Notes: generated from the letters alone by a model not told the origin. A DNA stretch of 48,994 bases from Sphingomonadales bacterium (GCA_028289885.1 JAQGKX010000164.1:1-48994); one strand, 5' to 3'. Positions 33,326 through 42,541 are shown, counted from the first letter of the stretch. Program-made: numbers and translations.

Positions 33326-35725
33326 TCATCTGACCGCTGCAATACTGGCAGCCGCCGCTTGTGGCGCGTCCCGCAGTTGCAGGTAAATGCGGCCATCCGG
33401 CCCGGCTGGCGTCATGATTTCGGTCGCGACAAATCCGTCGGGAATGTCCTGCGCCTTCGCTAAGTCCTTTGTCGTGCCAACCGCCTTGATGAGGAACAAT
33501 TTGTTCCCGCTGATCCGGCACGCCTTGCCCCGCGCGCACACCAAACTGCGAATTTCCGGCAATCGTGCAACGATGGGGAGCGGCGTCCATGCCGAAGCCG
33601 CGTCATTGCTCACGACGCGAAAGCGCAACGGGCCATAGCCGGTCGGGCCAAGCGCGTCGGCGGGGCCGAACGCCACGATACCGGTGCTCGCGTCTTGCAG
33701 GTCATAGCCTTTGCCCGGCTGGATCATCGTCGCAACGCGCCCGTCCGCCGTGCCGATTTCGATCGTCTCACGTCCCGATAATGCAGTCGATCCTTCGAGA
33801 CGAAAGGCAAAGCTGAGGCGCGCGTCCTGTGCAAATACCTGTGACGCAGGCAAGGCGATCATGAGATTGCCATGACGATCGGGGGATTGCCCCGTTACAT
33901 GGAGGAGCGTCACGGCGGCGCGGCGTGGCGCAAAGGTAACGTCCACCTTCTTGTGCCGACCCCCGATAAAGGTGACGTCGGCTGACTGTGACTTGCCATC
34001 CAGTGCCGTCGCTGCCGCTATATCGACCGCCCGCAACGTCAGGCGGTCCTGTCTATCGACCCGCGTGAGTGCGCCCGGCTGAAAGTTCAGGGTTCCGACA
34101 GTCACGCCAGTCACCTGATCGAGACGCGACCCTGTTAGCAGGGCCTCATCGTCCCCAGCATGGATTACGAAGTCGTCGAGGCTGCCAGCTTCACGCAGCG
34201 CCTTCAGGGTTATTGTGGAGGGAGTCGCGCCCACCGCCCCCTTGATCACGACCGACACCCGCCCGGGTTCCACCTTCTCCAGCGGCAGCGTCACCACGAT
34301 ACCCTGTTGTCCTGACTGCTTCCATGTGACGTCCTGAGCGGGTGCATCGCCGCGCTGCATCTGGACCTGGGTCACGCACCCGGCCCCATCCCCCAGAAGT
34401 TCGAGTTCGTTGGAACGCCCCGCCACCAGCGATGTCCGGTCGACCGCTTTCCAGTTGCCGCCGTCCGCCTGCGACAGGGCAAAGCCCGGCCCCTCGAACG
34501 GCGAAAACCCCCAGCGACCATGGAGTTGCCCGGCAATGACCGGTGCGAACGGCCCGGCGGGCATTGGTCCGTCTGCCACAAACCCGCCCACGCTCGGGTC
34601 CGAGCGAAGCGCAACATCCGCCTTCGTGCCGTCCGCCCGCGTCAGTTGCAGCGCCATATCATGGGCATAGTCCGTCGCGTAGATCAGCGGCGCTCCTTCG
34701 ACACCCAACACCATCCCGGGCCGGGCGCATGACAATGTGTCGGGGTCGGAGCGTCGCAGCGGTGGGGGTTTGGGAGCCTCGATCGCGGGCAAGCCGACGA
34801 CCATCACCGAGGTCGGCTTGGCAAAGGAAACCGGCGTGTTGAGCAATATGCCGACCCCGCCAGCGATCCCGCCTTTTGGCATTTGGGCAAGCGCCGGAAT
34901 ATATTGCAGCTGGCTCGACTGGAATGCCCCGAACAGCCGGAATACATCCCGAATGACGCCGATGTATGAACTATATGAGCCATAGCCCGCCTGCGGCGTG
35001 GCGCTGAGTTGAAAGGCCAGATCGGTTGGCGCGCCGCTCAGCGTATCCGCCAGCGCCGAGCTGTGGGTGTCCTGCAGCAGCAATGTTTCGCGGTCGCCGG
35101 TCAGGCAGGCAGACTGGGTTTCGGCGGCCAGCTGGAGACATTCCGATTTCAGCTTGATCGAAAGGCTCCGCGTCAGAATCGGAGATATGGCCGCAACACT
35201 CTCGGGGCTTTTGCGCTCCGCCCGCTGCATTTCGCGCAGGAACGTGTCGAGGCGTGCGCGGTCGAGCGACGCCTGATTGAGTTCCTGCACGGCGCGCACG
35301 AATGCACCCGGTTGCTTGCGCACCGCGCTGACGATGGCATTCAGGCTACCGCCGCTTTCGGGCATGACGAACAGTGCCATTTGCTGGGCACCCTTGGGCA
35401 CGTTCATCGAGAGGGTGGCGCTTTTCGGCTTCCAGCTCAGCGCCTCGTGAAACCATTCTTTCGGGGGGCGATCGACGGCCCCGCGCAGGAAAGCCGCAAC
35501 GATCCGGTATCGTTCGCCGTTGACGCGCGCCGGATCGGGCGCGACCGACACCCGGTCGCCTTCCGCGAGGTTTGGCACCTGCGACAAGGGGAGCGTGACG
35601 CCTTCGCGCGTTACGGAGACATTCAGTCGCGGTCCGACAAGGTCGAAAGCAGACGAAGCCGCCCGCGCAGGCAGCGCTATGGCCACAAGCGTGAACAGGC
35701 AGATGGACTGAAGAATACGCAGCAC
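33326..35725 (-). CDS. Large exported protein of unknown function (799 residues)
   Basis: I do not recognise a family. The product has a signal peptide (about residues 1-22, ending ARA) and no later membrane segment, so it is periplasmic or surface-exposed. The first third is mixed (about 150-260 helical, with an ACLTGD/SECLQL cysteine pair and a Tyr/Ser-rich stretch GYGSYSSYIG). The last two thirds look like successive beta-sandwich modules, with short strands and repeated phrases such as VTWKQSGQQGIVVTLPLEKVEPGRVSVVIKG. The C-terminal part has CARGKACRISGNKLF, another likely disulfide. The GTG start lacks a good ribosome-binding site. It leads the operon with the outer-membrane factor, adaptor and OpgH-like genes, which suggests a role in glucan or surface-polymer handling. 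Confidence 0.72.
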   Translation of the reverse strand: MLRILQSICLFTLVAIALPARAASSAFDLVGPRLNVSVTREGVTLPLSQVPNLAEGDRVSVAPDPARVNGERYRIVAAFLRGAVDRPPKEWFHEALSWKPKSATLSMNVPKGAQQMALFVMPESGGSLNAIVSAVRKQPGAFVRAVQELNQASLDRARLDTFLREMQRAERKSPESVAAISPILTRSLSIKLKSECLQLAAETQSACLTGDRETLLLQDTHSSALADTLSGAPTDLAFQLSATPQAGYGSYSSYIGVIRDVFRLFGAFQSSQLQYIPALAQMPKGGIAGGVGILLNTPVSFAKPTSVMVVGLPAIEAPKPPPLRRSDPDTLSCARPGMVLGVEGAPLIYATDYAHDMALQLTRADGTKADVALRSDPSVGGFVADGPMPAGPFAPVIAGQLHGRWGFSPFEGPGFALSQADGGNWKAVDRTSLVAGRSNELELLGDGAGCVTQVQMQRGDAPAQDVTWKQSGQQGIVVTLPLEKVEPGRVSVVIKGAVGATPSTITLKALREAGSLDDFVIHAGDDEALLTGSRLDQVTGVTVGTLNFQPGALTRVDRQDRLTLRAVDIAAATALDGKSQSADVTFIGGRHKKVDVTFAPRRAAVTLLHVTGQSPDRHGNLMIALPASQVFAQDARLSFAFRLEGSTALSGRETIEIGTADGRVATMIQPGKGYDLQDASTGIVAFGPADALGPTGYGPLRFRVVSNDAASAWTPLPIVARLPEIRSLVCARGKACRISGNKLFLIKAVGTTKDLAKAQDIPDGFVATEIMTPAGPDGRIYLQLRDAPQAAAASIAAVR

Positions 35726-36139
35726 TTTTATGGGGTCGGCCTAGGCTGTTCCTGCGGTCACGCCGCCGCCAAGCGTATAAAGCGGCTGATGGTAACAGGC
35801 TACTGCTAACACCAAGCCTCCGCTGCCAGGGGAATCAAACCCTTGCCTAGTGGTTTCACGGATCGCCGGGGCCTACCCCAGGGCAAGACTGCCTCGGCTC
35901 GTCGCGAGTTGCGCTCGAATTAACCTTAAATTTCCAGTTCTTGCGGGGTTGTTCATCTGCGCGACAGGTTGTTATGAACACGCAGGATTTCCATGGCGTT
36001 CGAGTGCGGTTTCGTGCTGCCCATCTTACGCCGGTAAATGGAGGGGTTCTGACTGCTGAATACGCCATGTGCGACCGGCGGTCGGACGAAAAGCTGCGAT
36101 CCGCAGGCCCGACTGGTCGAGTTTTGAAGGAGTTTCGCA
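35726..36139. other. Non-coding divergent intergenic region between the envelope operon and the OmpA gene
   Basis: 414 bases with no supportable gene. They must hold the promoter of the leftward operon (not clearly identified) and that of ompA (candidate at 35949-35977). A GGGG-CCTA-CCCC small inverted repeat near 35872-35883 and an AT-rich patch near 35920-35935 are the other visible features. Confidence 0.5.
35949..35977 (+). promoter_or_regulatory. Candidate promoter of the OmpA-family gene
   Basis: TTGTTC at 35949-35954 and TTATGA at 35972-35977 with a 17-base spacer. The element is bracketed by the inverted repeat GTTCAT (35951-35956) and ATGAAC (35974-35979), which could be an operator. 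The leader would be about 155 bases. Confidence 0.35.
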
Positions 36140-37015
36140 ATGAATTTCGTTTCCAGAAGATCAAGAGATCTGTTGCTGGTTGCCATGCTTGCCGGCGTAG
36201 CGTCGGGCGGCGTGTCTGCGCAGACGCAGTCGGGGGCCCCCCTCGCGGTGACCGTTTCTGACACGAGCCCACCTGAGAGGTCTGGAATGTCCGTAGGTCC
36301 TGTGATCGAGGGCATCATCTCCGCGCGCAGCGGCGACAGGGTGCAGGTCAAGGCTGCCGATGGTTCCAAATCGATCGTCACCATCGACGATTCCACCCGC
36401 ATCACTGCCCGCAAAGGCCTTTTTGGCCTGAACAGCGACAAGCTTGCTGCGACCTCGCTGCTCAATGGCCTGCCGGTGACGATCAAGACGTTGCGGTCGG
36501 GCGATTATCTTCTCGCCAGCCAGATCAAGCTGACCGGCAAGGACCTGAAGACCGCCGAGATGATCAACAACGGCACCGACCAGCGCTTTGGCGAACAGAC
36601 CGCAGCGACTGAGGCGCTGCGCGGTCGGATGGGTGATATCGGCCAGTATAACGTCAAGAACACGACCAATGTGAACTTCGATACCGGCAAGACGGCCCTG
36701 TCCCCGCAGGCCAAAAGCGAACTTTGCGCGGCGGCAGCGACTGCCGATGGCATGAAAAACGCGTTGTTGCTGGTCGTGGGTTACACCGATTCGACCGGGA
36801 GACCCGAATTCAACCAGGTGCTCAGCGAAAAGCGGGCCGGTGGCGTCGTCAATTACCTGCAGCAGGCCTGCCACTGGAAGCCCTATCGCATGCTGACCCC
36901 CACCGGAATGTCCGAAGCGGACCCGTTGGCGGACAATAGCACTCCCGAAGGCAAGGCACAGAACCGCCGCGTTTCGGTGAACGTGCTGGTCAGCAAGGGT
37001 CTCGACGGCCTGTAA
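36140..37015 (+). CDS. OmpA-family outer-membrane/peptidoglycan-binding protein
   Basis: A 291-residue exported protein. It has a signal peptide (about 1-31, ending VSAQ), a central domain (about 45-130) with an OB/DUF-like pattern (GIISARSGDRVQVKAADGSKSIVTIDDSTRI) and a C-terminal OmpA domain (about 170-285). The latter shows VNFDTGKTALSPQAK, LLVVGYTDSTGRPEFNQVLSEKRAGGVVNYL and NRRVSVNVL, which carry the peptidoglycan-binding Asp and Arg. There is no N-terminal beta-barrel, so it is probably periplasmic or lipid-independent. AAGGAG precedes the ATG, and a strong terminator follows. It is a single-gene unit divergent from the envelope operon. Confidence 0.92.
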   Translation: MNFVSRRSRDLLLVAMLAGVASGGVSAQTQSGAPLAVTVSDTSPPERSGMSVGPVIEGIISARSGDRVQVKAADGSKSIVTIDDSTRITARKGLFGLNSDKLAATSLLNGLPVTIKTLRSGDYLLASQIKLTGKDLKTAEMINNGTDQRFGEQTAATEALRGRMGDIGQYNVKNTTNVNFDTGKTALSPQAKSELCAAAATADGMKNALLLVVGYTDSTGRPEFNQVLSEKRAGGVVNYLQQACHWKPYRMLTPTGMSEADPLADNSTPEGKAQNRRVSVNVLVSKGLDGL

Positions 37016-37021
37016 GACTTA

Positions 37022-37044
37022 CGGGGTGGGTTATGCCCACCCCG
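37022..37044 (+). terminator. Hairpin terminator of the OmpA-family gene
   Basis: CGGGGTGGG (37022-37030) pairs perfectly with CCCACCCCG (37036-37044) around a TTATG loop, 7 bases after the stop codon, followed by GTTTGG. The T run is short, but stem and position are convincing. Confidence 0.7.
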
Positions 37045-37097
37045 GTTTGGCGCACCGCCTGCCTTGGCGAGGGCATTATATATCCGGTTGGCCTCGT

Positions 37098-37349
37098 TCA
37101 GGACCGGACCAGTTCCACGATATCGAAGTCGTAACCGCTCCAGCCGCGATTTGCCCCGGCTCCGATCGCCGCCGTCTTTTTCTTTTTCGCCTCCGCGATG
37201 GATTTGGTGTGGCCCCAGAAAACCTCGGTCTTGCCATTGTCGAGCCGTGCGACAAGCCGCCAGTAATGGGTGAACGCGACGTTGGTCGGGCCGATAGTCT
37301 TGACATAGCCATCAGGTAACGTCGCAGTAAGCAGGTGTTTTTGCGCCAT
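37098..37349 (-). CDS. Small conserved-looking protein of unknown function (83 residues)
   Basis: An 83-residue soluble protein with no signal or membrane segment. It has a compact beta-rich look (KTIGPTNVAFTHYWRLVARLDNGKTEVFWGHTKS), a basic stretch AEAKKKKTA and an acidic end YDFDIVELV. An AAGGAG box lies 14 bases before the ATG, somewhat far. Codon use is GC3-rich like its neighbours, and the composition is that of a real protein. It converges on the OmpA terminator and may be the end of the leftward bio transcript. I do not recognise a family. Confidence 0.6.
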   Translation of the reverse strand: MAQKHLLTATLPDGYVKTIGPTNVAFTHYWRLVARLDNGKTEVFWGHTKSIAEAKKKKTAAIGAGANRGWSGYDFDIVELVRS

Positions 37350-37407
37350 TCTGTCTACTTATTCTCCTTATCGGAACGCGGGACTGGACAGCGCCTTCCC
37401 GTCCTCC

Positions 37408-37621
37408 CTATCGCCGCGTGATGAGCATCACCGCAACGATCATGAATACCGCCACGGGCCAGCCCATCCAGAAATTCGTCTTTGGCCGCATGCCGAAACC
37501 ATGGGTTTCGTTCAATCTCGAAAGCGGCGAACTGGTGACCGCGAACCGTGTCGATGTGGGCAAGCCCGCGCCGGGAAAGTTCGCCGTGCCGGTAACGGTC
37601 TGGGTCACGCCAAAACTTTGA
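37408..37621. other. Small gene locus with two competing antiparallel readings
   Basis: Plus strand 37418-37621 (GTG; ATG at 37421) would encode 66-67 residues ending FAVPVTVWVTPKL, with a balanced charged and hydrophobic composition but no ribosome-binding site. Minus strand 37408-37608 (GTG) would encode 66 residues ending in a convincing membrane helix and basic tail (NFWMGWPVAVFMIVAVMLITRR), 15 bases after bioA and in its direction. Both have similar GC-rich third positions by eye, so I cannot choose. At most one is likely a gene. Confidence 0.4.
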
Positions 37622-37623
37622 TT

Positions 37624-38865
37624 TTAATCCAGAAACTCCGTAACGACGCCGTAAACCGCGCCGAGATCGGCGTCGTCGATGCAATAGGGCGGCATGACGT
37701 AGACCGTGTTGCCGAGCGGGCGCAGCAGCACGTCGCGCTCGCGGGCGTGGGCCATCAGGCGTGGGGCAATCGCTGAAAGATATGTGCCGGTCGCGTCTTC
37801 GATGTCGAAGGCGGCGATCGTCCCCATGCGGCGGATATTGCTGATCTTTGAATGACTTGTCAGGCGATCGAGCTGGACTTGCTGGCGACGGCCAAGGTCC
37901 GCAACACGTTCCAGCACGGGTTCATCACGCCAGATTTCCATATTCGCATTGGCGGCTGCACAGGCGATCGGATTGGCGGTGTAACTCGACGAATGAAAAA
38001 ACATCTTTGCCCGGTCGGTGGAGCGATGCGCCTCGAAAATTTCGGGAGTGGCGAGTGTGACCGCAAGTGGAAGCGAGCCGCCCGTCAGCCCCTTCGACAG
38101 GCAGAGGATATCGGGCACGATGTCGGCCTGTTCGCAGGCGAGCAGCGTGCCCGTACGGCCCCAGCCGGTCATGATCTCGTCGGCGATGAACAGGACGCCA
38201 TGATGTGCGCAGATGGCGCGCATTTCCGCCAATATCTCGGGGCGATAAAACAGCATCCCGCCCGCGCCGAGTACAAGCGGTTCGACGATGAACGCGGCGG
38301 GTTTTTGCTGGCACTGCTCTGCCAGTGCGTCGAGCGTCGCCTGTTCGCGACCGTCGGCAGGAAACGGAACGGTGCCGACATCGAACAGTAGCGGCGAATA
38401 GGCCTGGTTGAACACGCCCCGCGCGCCGACCGACATCGCGCCGATGGTGTCGCCATGATAACTGTGCTGCATCACCAATATCCGGTCGCGGGGTTCGCCT
38501 CGATTGGCCCAGAATCCCAGCGCCATCTTCAGCGCGACTTCTACCGCGGTCGATCCGCTGTCCGAAAAAAAGACGTGCGCGAGCGGCGAGGGCATGATTT
38601 CGATCAACGAACGCGCAAGGGTTTCAGCAGGTTCGTGCGTCCAACCGGCAAATATCAACTGGTCGAGCTTGCCCGCCTGCTCGGCGATTGCCGCCATGAT
38701 ACGCGGATTGTTGTGGCCGTGCGTCGTCACCCACCACGATGAAATAGCGTCGATGATGCGGCGACCATCCGCCGTATGCAGCGCTGCGCCACTGGCGTGA
38801 GTGACGAGCGGGATCGGCTCGTTCAGGCCGTGCTGGGTAAAGGGGTGCCAGACGGGCGACGTCAT
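37624..38865 (-). CDS. bioA: Adenosylmethionine-8-amino-7-oxononanoate aminotransferase BioA
   Basis: Converts 7-keto-8-aminopelargonate to 7,8-diaminopelargonate in biotin synthesis, a PLP enzyme of 413 residues. The start region has HPFTQH, the substrate site [10 protein letters not shown] is typical of Bio[15 protein letters not shown] and [15 protein letters not shown] are PLP-fold motifs, [11 protein letters not shown] contains the cofactor-binding Asp, and LSKGLTGG contains the Schiff-base Lys. The ATG overlaps the end of bioD (ATGA), so the genes are translationally coupled. It is the last gene of the bioF-bioD-bioA operon. Confidence 0.96.
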   Translation of the reverse strand: MTSPVWHPFTQHGLNEPIPLVTHASGAALHTADGRRIIDAISSWWVTTHGHNNPRIMAAIAEQAGKLDQLIFAGWTHEPAETLARSLIEIMPSPLAHVFFSDSGSTAVEVALKMALGFWANRGEPRDRILVMQHSYHGDTIGAMSVGARGVFNQAYSPLLFDVGTVPFPADGREQATLDALAEQCQQKPAAFIVEPLVLGAGGMLFYRPEILAEMRAICAHHGVLFIADEIMTGWGRTGTLLACEQADIVPDILCLSKGLTGGSLPLAVTLATPEIFEAHRSTDRAKMFFHSSSYTANPIACAAANANMEIWRDEPVLERVADLGRRQQVQLDRLTSHSKISNIRRMGTIAAFDIEDATGTYLSAIAPRLMAHARERDVLLRPLGNTVYVMPPYCIDDADLGAVYGVVTEFLD

Positions 38866-39485
38866 GCCGTGAATTCCGCGATGTTGAAACTTTCGGAAAA
38901 TGCCTGCCCCAGCGTGTCGGCAGTCAGGGGATCGAGGAACGGCAGGCGGCCAAGGTGCCTGACCTTGCCGAGCGTCGCGACGGTGGTTTCGCTGTCTTCG
39001 TTCGCATCGCCGACGAAAGCGATGCCGACAATCGGAATGCCGCGCGACCGCAACGCCTCGATCGAGAGCAGGCTGTGATTGATCGTACCTAGCGCGGTCC
39101 GGGCAACAAGGACCGTTGGGAACGCCCAGCGTGCGAGCAGATCAGTGAACAGAAGGTCGCGGGTCAATGGCACCATGACACCGCCAGCTCCCTCAATGAC
39201 GAGCGGATCGAGGTCTGGCGGCACCAACAAGGCGGGGTCGATCGTCACCCTGTCCAGTTCGGCGGCGCGGTGCGGGGAACAGGGTGTCGTCAGGCGATAA
39301 GCCTCGGGATGGATGCGGTCGCCGGACAGGCCCGACAGCGACGCGACGCGCTTGCTGTCGGTCTCACCCTCGAGGCCAGCCTGCACTGGCTTCCAGTAAT
39401 GACCGCCAAGTGCCCCTGCCAGCGCCGCCGCAAATACCGTTTTGCCAATGTCGGTGTCGGTTCCGGTGACGACGATCGTGCTCAT
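38862..39485 (-). CDS. bioD: Dethiobiotin synthase BioD
   Basis: Closes the ureido ring of dethiobiotin using ATP and CO2. A 207-residue P-loop protein with [18 protein letters not shown] (Walker A) at the N-terminus, KPVQAG, the substrate-site segment [11 protein letters not shown] and [19 protein letters not shown]. It overlaps bioF and bioA by 4 bases each (ATGA), so the three proteins are made together. Confidence 0.96.
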   Translation of the reverse strand: MSTIVVTGTDTDIGKTVFAAALAGALGGHYWKPVQAGLEGETDSKRVASLSGLSGDRIHPEAYRLTTPCSPHRAAELDRVTIDPALLVPPDLDPLVIEGAGGVMVPLTRDLLFTDLLARWAFPTVLVARTALGTINHSLLSIEALRSRGIPIVGIAFVGDANEDSETTVATLGKVRHLGRLPFLDPLTADTLGQAFSESFNIAEFTA

Positions 39486-40606
39486 GCCAAGGCATCCTCT
39501 AAAACGGCGGCCAGAGCGTGAATATCGTTTTCATCGACGTTGAGGGTCAACGAGATACGCAGCCGTGAAGTACCGACGGGCACGGTGGGGGGCCGAATGC
39601 CACGAACGTCGAATCCGGCGGCCTGGACGCGCCCTGCAACGCGCATCGTGCGGGCATCGTCACCAAGGATAACCGGCATGATCTGCGAACCGCTCGCCAG
39701 TGCGCCGAATGGAGACAGCAGGGTGGTTGCCGTCTCGATCAGACCATTCAGCCGCTTACGCCTTTCGGGTTCAGCGACCAGCAGGCGCAGCGCGGCTCTA
39801 ACGGCTGCGGCCATCAGCGGTGAGGGTGCGGTCGAGAAAATGAAGGCGCGGCTGCGGTTTACCAGGAAGTCGCGCATGATCCGCGGGCCACAAAGCAATG
39901 CCCCTTCGCACCCCAGCGCCTTGCCGCAGGTACGCAGGACGATGATGTTTTCCAATCCATCATAGGGAGCCGCCAGCCCGCGACCGTCGGTACCGAAGAC
40001 GCCGGTTGCATGGGCGTCGTCGATAACCAGATACGCGTCATGGCGGCTTGCGACTTCGCTCAGTTCGACCAGCGGCGCACGGTCGCCGTCCATGCTGTAA
40101 AGGCTTTCCACGACGATCCAGACGCGTCCGGTCCCGCCCTCGGCGCGCCAGGTTGCAATAACATCGGCAAAGCCGTCGGCATCGTTATGCGGCGCGGCGC
40201 GATGGTCGGCGCGACCGAGACGCATGCCCTCGTGCGCGCTGGCGTGGACCAGCGCATCATGGACGATCAGGTCGCCACGTTGGGGCAGGGTCGAAAGCAG
40301 GGCCGAATTGGCAGCATAGCCGCTCGAGAAAAACAGCGCAGATTCGGAACCGAAAAAGGTCGCAGCTTCGGCCTCGAGTGCCTCATGCTCGGGATGATTG
40401 CCTCCGAGCAAGCGCGAGCCGCCCGACCCGATCGGGACGCCTTCGGCAATGGCAGCCGCGACGGCATCGCTGAGTGCCGACGACGAGGCCATCCCGAGAT
40501 AGTCGTTCGATGAAAAGTCACGGCCCGCGCGCGGGATCAACTGGCGGCGGCGGCTCTGGCTGGCCAGTTGCGCCAGGTCGCGGGCTTGGGCGTCGAACAT
40601 TTCCAT
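39482..40606 (-). CDS. bioF: 8-amino-7-oxononanoate synthase BioF
   Basis: Condenses pimeloyl-thioester and alanine to 7-keto-8-aminopelargonate with PLP. 374 residues from ATG 40606: [70 protein letters not shown] and a Lys in the TCGKALG segment are alpha-oxoamine synthase motifs. The frame is open further upstream to 40741, but that would overlap the AlkA gene and adds a sequence with no resemblance to BioF, so ATG 40606 (or 40600) is preferred. First gene of the bioFDA operon; bioB and bioC are not in the window. Confidence 0.94.
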   Translation of the reverse strand: MEMFDAQARDLAQLASQSRRRQLIPRAGRDFSSNDYLGMASSSALSDAVAAAIAEGVPIGSGGSRLLGGNHPEHEALEAEAATFFGSESALFFSSGYAANSALLSTLPQRGDLIVHDALVHASAHEGMRLGRADHRAAPHNDADGFADVIATWRAEGGTGRVWIVVESLYSMDGDRAPLVELSEVASRHDAYLVIDDAHATGVFGTDGRGLAAPYDGLENIIVLRTCGKALGCEGALLCGPRIMRDFLVNRSRAFIFSTAPSPLMAAAVRAALRLLVAEPERRKRLNGLIETATTLLSPFGALASGSQIMPVILGDDARTMRVAGRVQAAGFDVRGIRPPTVPVGTSRLRISLTLNVDENDIHALAAVLEDALA

Positions 40607-40674
40607 CCGCGCGCGGTAGGATGAACCGCCGCCCCGCGCGACCCAAAAATCGTTCGATCGTCCGGCGCGTACCG

Positions 40675-41292
40675 TCAGATCACCGGTATCTTGTAATGAT
40701 GCCACGCGAATACCGCCGCCGCGCCGCGGTGCGGACGCCATGCTTCGGCGACTTCGCGGACGATTTTCTCGGAGGGCCGGGTATTGTGTCCCATGATGCG
40801 ACCGACCGATTCCTGAACCGCCAGATCGCCCGCTGGCCAGATATCGGGTCGGCCTTCTGCAAACAGGAGATAGACTTCGGCGGACCAGCGACCGATGCCC
40901 TTGACGGCGGTCAGCTTGGCAATGGCTTCCTCGTCGTCCAGCGGCAGGTTTTTCAGATCGAGGTCACCGGCGACAATCAGTTCGGCAAGGCTGCGGCAAT
41001 AACCGATCTTCTGGCGAGACAGCCCCGCAGCGCGCAGTTGTTCGTCGGTCATGACAACCATCGCTGCAGGACTTGTAATTTCCCCAACCGTCGCCGCGAC
41101 CTTCAGCCAGACAGCGTCGGCAGCCTTGAAACTAATCTGTTGCCCGACGATGGTGCGCAACAGTGTCGCATAGCCGGTGTCGCGACCACGGGCTTCGGGA
41201 TAGCCCGCCTGCGCCAGTGCCACTGCGAACCGTGGCTCAATGATGGCGAGCCTGTCGAGGCTTTCCCGAAGTTGTTCTGCCGAAAGTCCCAT
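40675..41292 (-). CDS. DNA-3-methyladenine glycosylase II (AlkA-like, HhH-GPD family)
   Basis: Removes alkylated bases from DNA. A 205-residue helical protein with the HhH-GPD signature: [18 protein letters not shown], then the helix-hairpin-helix [14 protein letters not shown] and the catalytic Asp in WPAGDLAV. The length matches the short bacterial AlkA form without the N-terminal domain. ATG 41292 is chosen because family proteins begin near this point; the frame continues to 41355 without likeness. It ends 68 bases before bioF and is divergent from the ferredoxin gene. Confidence 0.9.
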   Translation of the reverse strand: MGLSAEQLRESLDRLAIIEPRFAVALAQAGYPEARGRDTGYATLLRTIVGQQISFKAADAVWLKVAATVGEITSPAAMVVMTDEQLRAAGLSRQKIGYCRSLAELIVAGDLDLKNLPLDDEEAIAKLTAVKGIGRWSAEVYLLFAEGRPDIWPAGDLAVQESVGRIMGHNTRPSEKIVREVAEAWRPHRGAAAVFAWHHYKIPVI

Positions 41293-41372
41293 GGTCGCGT
41301 CCTCTTGTACGCTTGATTCGGGACGCATCCCGCGACATAGCCTGCGCAAGCACATATCCGAGGAAGTCGCAG

Positions 41373-41690
41373 ATGCCCAAACTGATCGTTACCACACTCG
41401 ACGGCACCGTAAAGGAAATCGACGGAACTGCCGGGCTGACGGTCATGGAAGTCATTCGTGACGGCGGCGTCGACGAATTGCTGGCACTGTGCGGCGGCTG
41501 CTGTTCATGCGCCACCTGCCATGTTTTCGTGGACCCTGAATTCGCCGATATCCTGCCGCCGATGAGCGAAGACGAGAACGACCTGCTCGATTCGTCCGAT
41601 CACCGCAATGAACGGTCGCGGCTGTCGTGCCAGCTTCCGTTCAAGGATGCGCTGGATGGCTTGAAAGTGACGATCGCTCCCGAGGATTGA
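41373..41690 (+). CDS. 2Fe-2S ferredoxin (adrenodoxin/plant-type)
   Basis: A 105-residue electron carrier with the four cluster cysteines: three in [10 protein letters not shown] (first, sixth and ninth cysteine positions of the usual Cx5Cx2C pattern) and the fourth in RLSCQLPF. The start [18 protein letters not shown] and the end [10 protein letters not shown] are those of the adrenodoxin-type group that partners P450 or Isc systems. AGGAAG precedes ATG 41373; the upstream in-frame codons look non-coding. It is a single gene, divergent from alkA and convergent with msrA. Confidence 0.92.
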   Translation: MPKLIVTTLDGTVKEIDGTAGLTVMEVIRDGGVDELLALCGGCCSCATCHVFVDPEFADILPPMSEDENDLLDSSDHRNERSRLSCQLPFKDALDGLKVTIAPED

Positions 41691-41697
41691 TCGGCGG

Positions 41698-42372
41698 CTA
41701 GCCGACCGGTCTGGCCTGCCACAAAGCCGGGAAGGTCTTCCGCAAAGCAACCAGCTTGGGCGCGTCCCAGGTCCGGATGTAGCCGTGATTGGGGTTCAGC
41801 GCGGCAAAGTTCTGGTGATAGGCTTCGGCGGGGTAAAAGCCGCCGGTTTCTAGCCGAGTGACAATCGGCGCGCCCCAGACTTTCGATGCGTTTAGCTGGC
41901 CGATATAGGCACGGGCAACGCGCGCCTGATCGGGCGACTGTGGGAAAATTGCCGAACGATAGCTCGTCCCGGTGTCGGGGCCCTGACGATTCAGTTCGGT
42001 TGGGTTCATCGCAACCGAAAACATGACGCGCAACAGTGTGCCATAGCTGACCCGCGCAGGATCATATGTGATCTTGATCGCCTCTGCGTGACGTGTCGTC
42101 TCTGTGCTGACGGTCTCGTAATTGGCGGTGGTGCTGGTGCCCCCGGCATAGCCTGAGACGACCGATGTCACGCCTTTTACATGGCTGAATACAGCCTCCA
42201 TCCCCCAGAAACATCCGCCCGCGAACACTGCCGTCGCCTTGTGGCCCGACGCGGGAGCATCGACGGTTGGCACTGGTGCGAGTACCGTTCGCTCCGCAGC
42301 CCCAGCCAGTTCGGTGGTGACGCCAGCGGCCAGTAAAACGGCTGCCGCGATGGGAATGACGTAGGTCTTCAT
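41698..42372 (-). CDS. msrA: Exported peptide-methionine (S)-S-oxide reductase MsrA
   Basis: Reduces methionine-S-sulfoxide. A 224-residue protein with a signal peptide (about 1-25, ending LAGA) followed by a full MsrA domain: the catalytic Cys in VFAGGCFWGMEAVFSHVKGV, VVSGYAGGTSTTANYETVS, HAEAIKITYDP, DTGTSYRSAIF and AYHQNF. The signal indicates periplasmic action. AGGA precedes the ATG. It converges on the ferredoxin gene with a 7-base gap. No msrB is in view. Confidence 0.94.
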   Translation of the reverse strand: MKTYVIPIAAAVLLAAGVTTELAGAAERTVLAPVPTVDAPASGHKATAVFAGGCFWGMEAVFSHVKGVTSVVSGYAGGTSTTANYETVSTETTRHAEAIKITYDPARVSYGTLLRVMFSVAMNPTELNRQGPDTGTSYRSAIFPQSPDQARVARAYIGQLNASKVWGAPIVTRLETGGFYPAEAYHQNFAALNPNHGYIRTWDAPKLVALRKTFPALWQARPVG

Positions 42373-42442
42373 GATGTCCTGCCTTCGAAACCGGTGCCTG
42401 TAACTTAGGTACGCGGAATCAGGATTTTAGATGCAAATCGCT

Positions 42443-42541
42443 TCAAAGATGCAAGGCCGGGGTCGCGAGCAAGGTAATTGCCCCGAAAGCAAAGCCGCCC
42501 ATGAGGCGCTGCACGAAGGCCGACTTGATGAAGCTGAGCAT
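42443..42541 (-). CDS. Short membrane protein of 32 residues
   Basis: ATG 42541 opens a 33-codon frame (MLSFIKSAFVQRLMGGF at the start, LLATPALHL at the end) preceded by AAGGAA with a 7-base spacer. The product is an amphipathic helix plus one short hydrophobic segment (GGFAFGAITLLATPA). It lies alone between the msrA and aspartate aminotransferase genes, in their direction. I do not recognise it by name. Its ribosome-binding site and hydrophobic pattern argue for a real small protein. Confidence 0.5.
   Translation of the reverse strand: MLSFIKSAFVQRLMGGFAFGAITLLATPALHL

Noticed and set aside
40607-40741. Longer N-terminus of BioF
   Set aside because: The extension overlaps the AlkA gene, lacks family likeness and has no ribosome-binding site.
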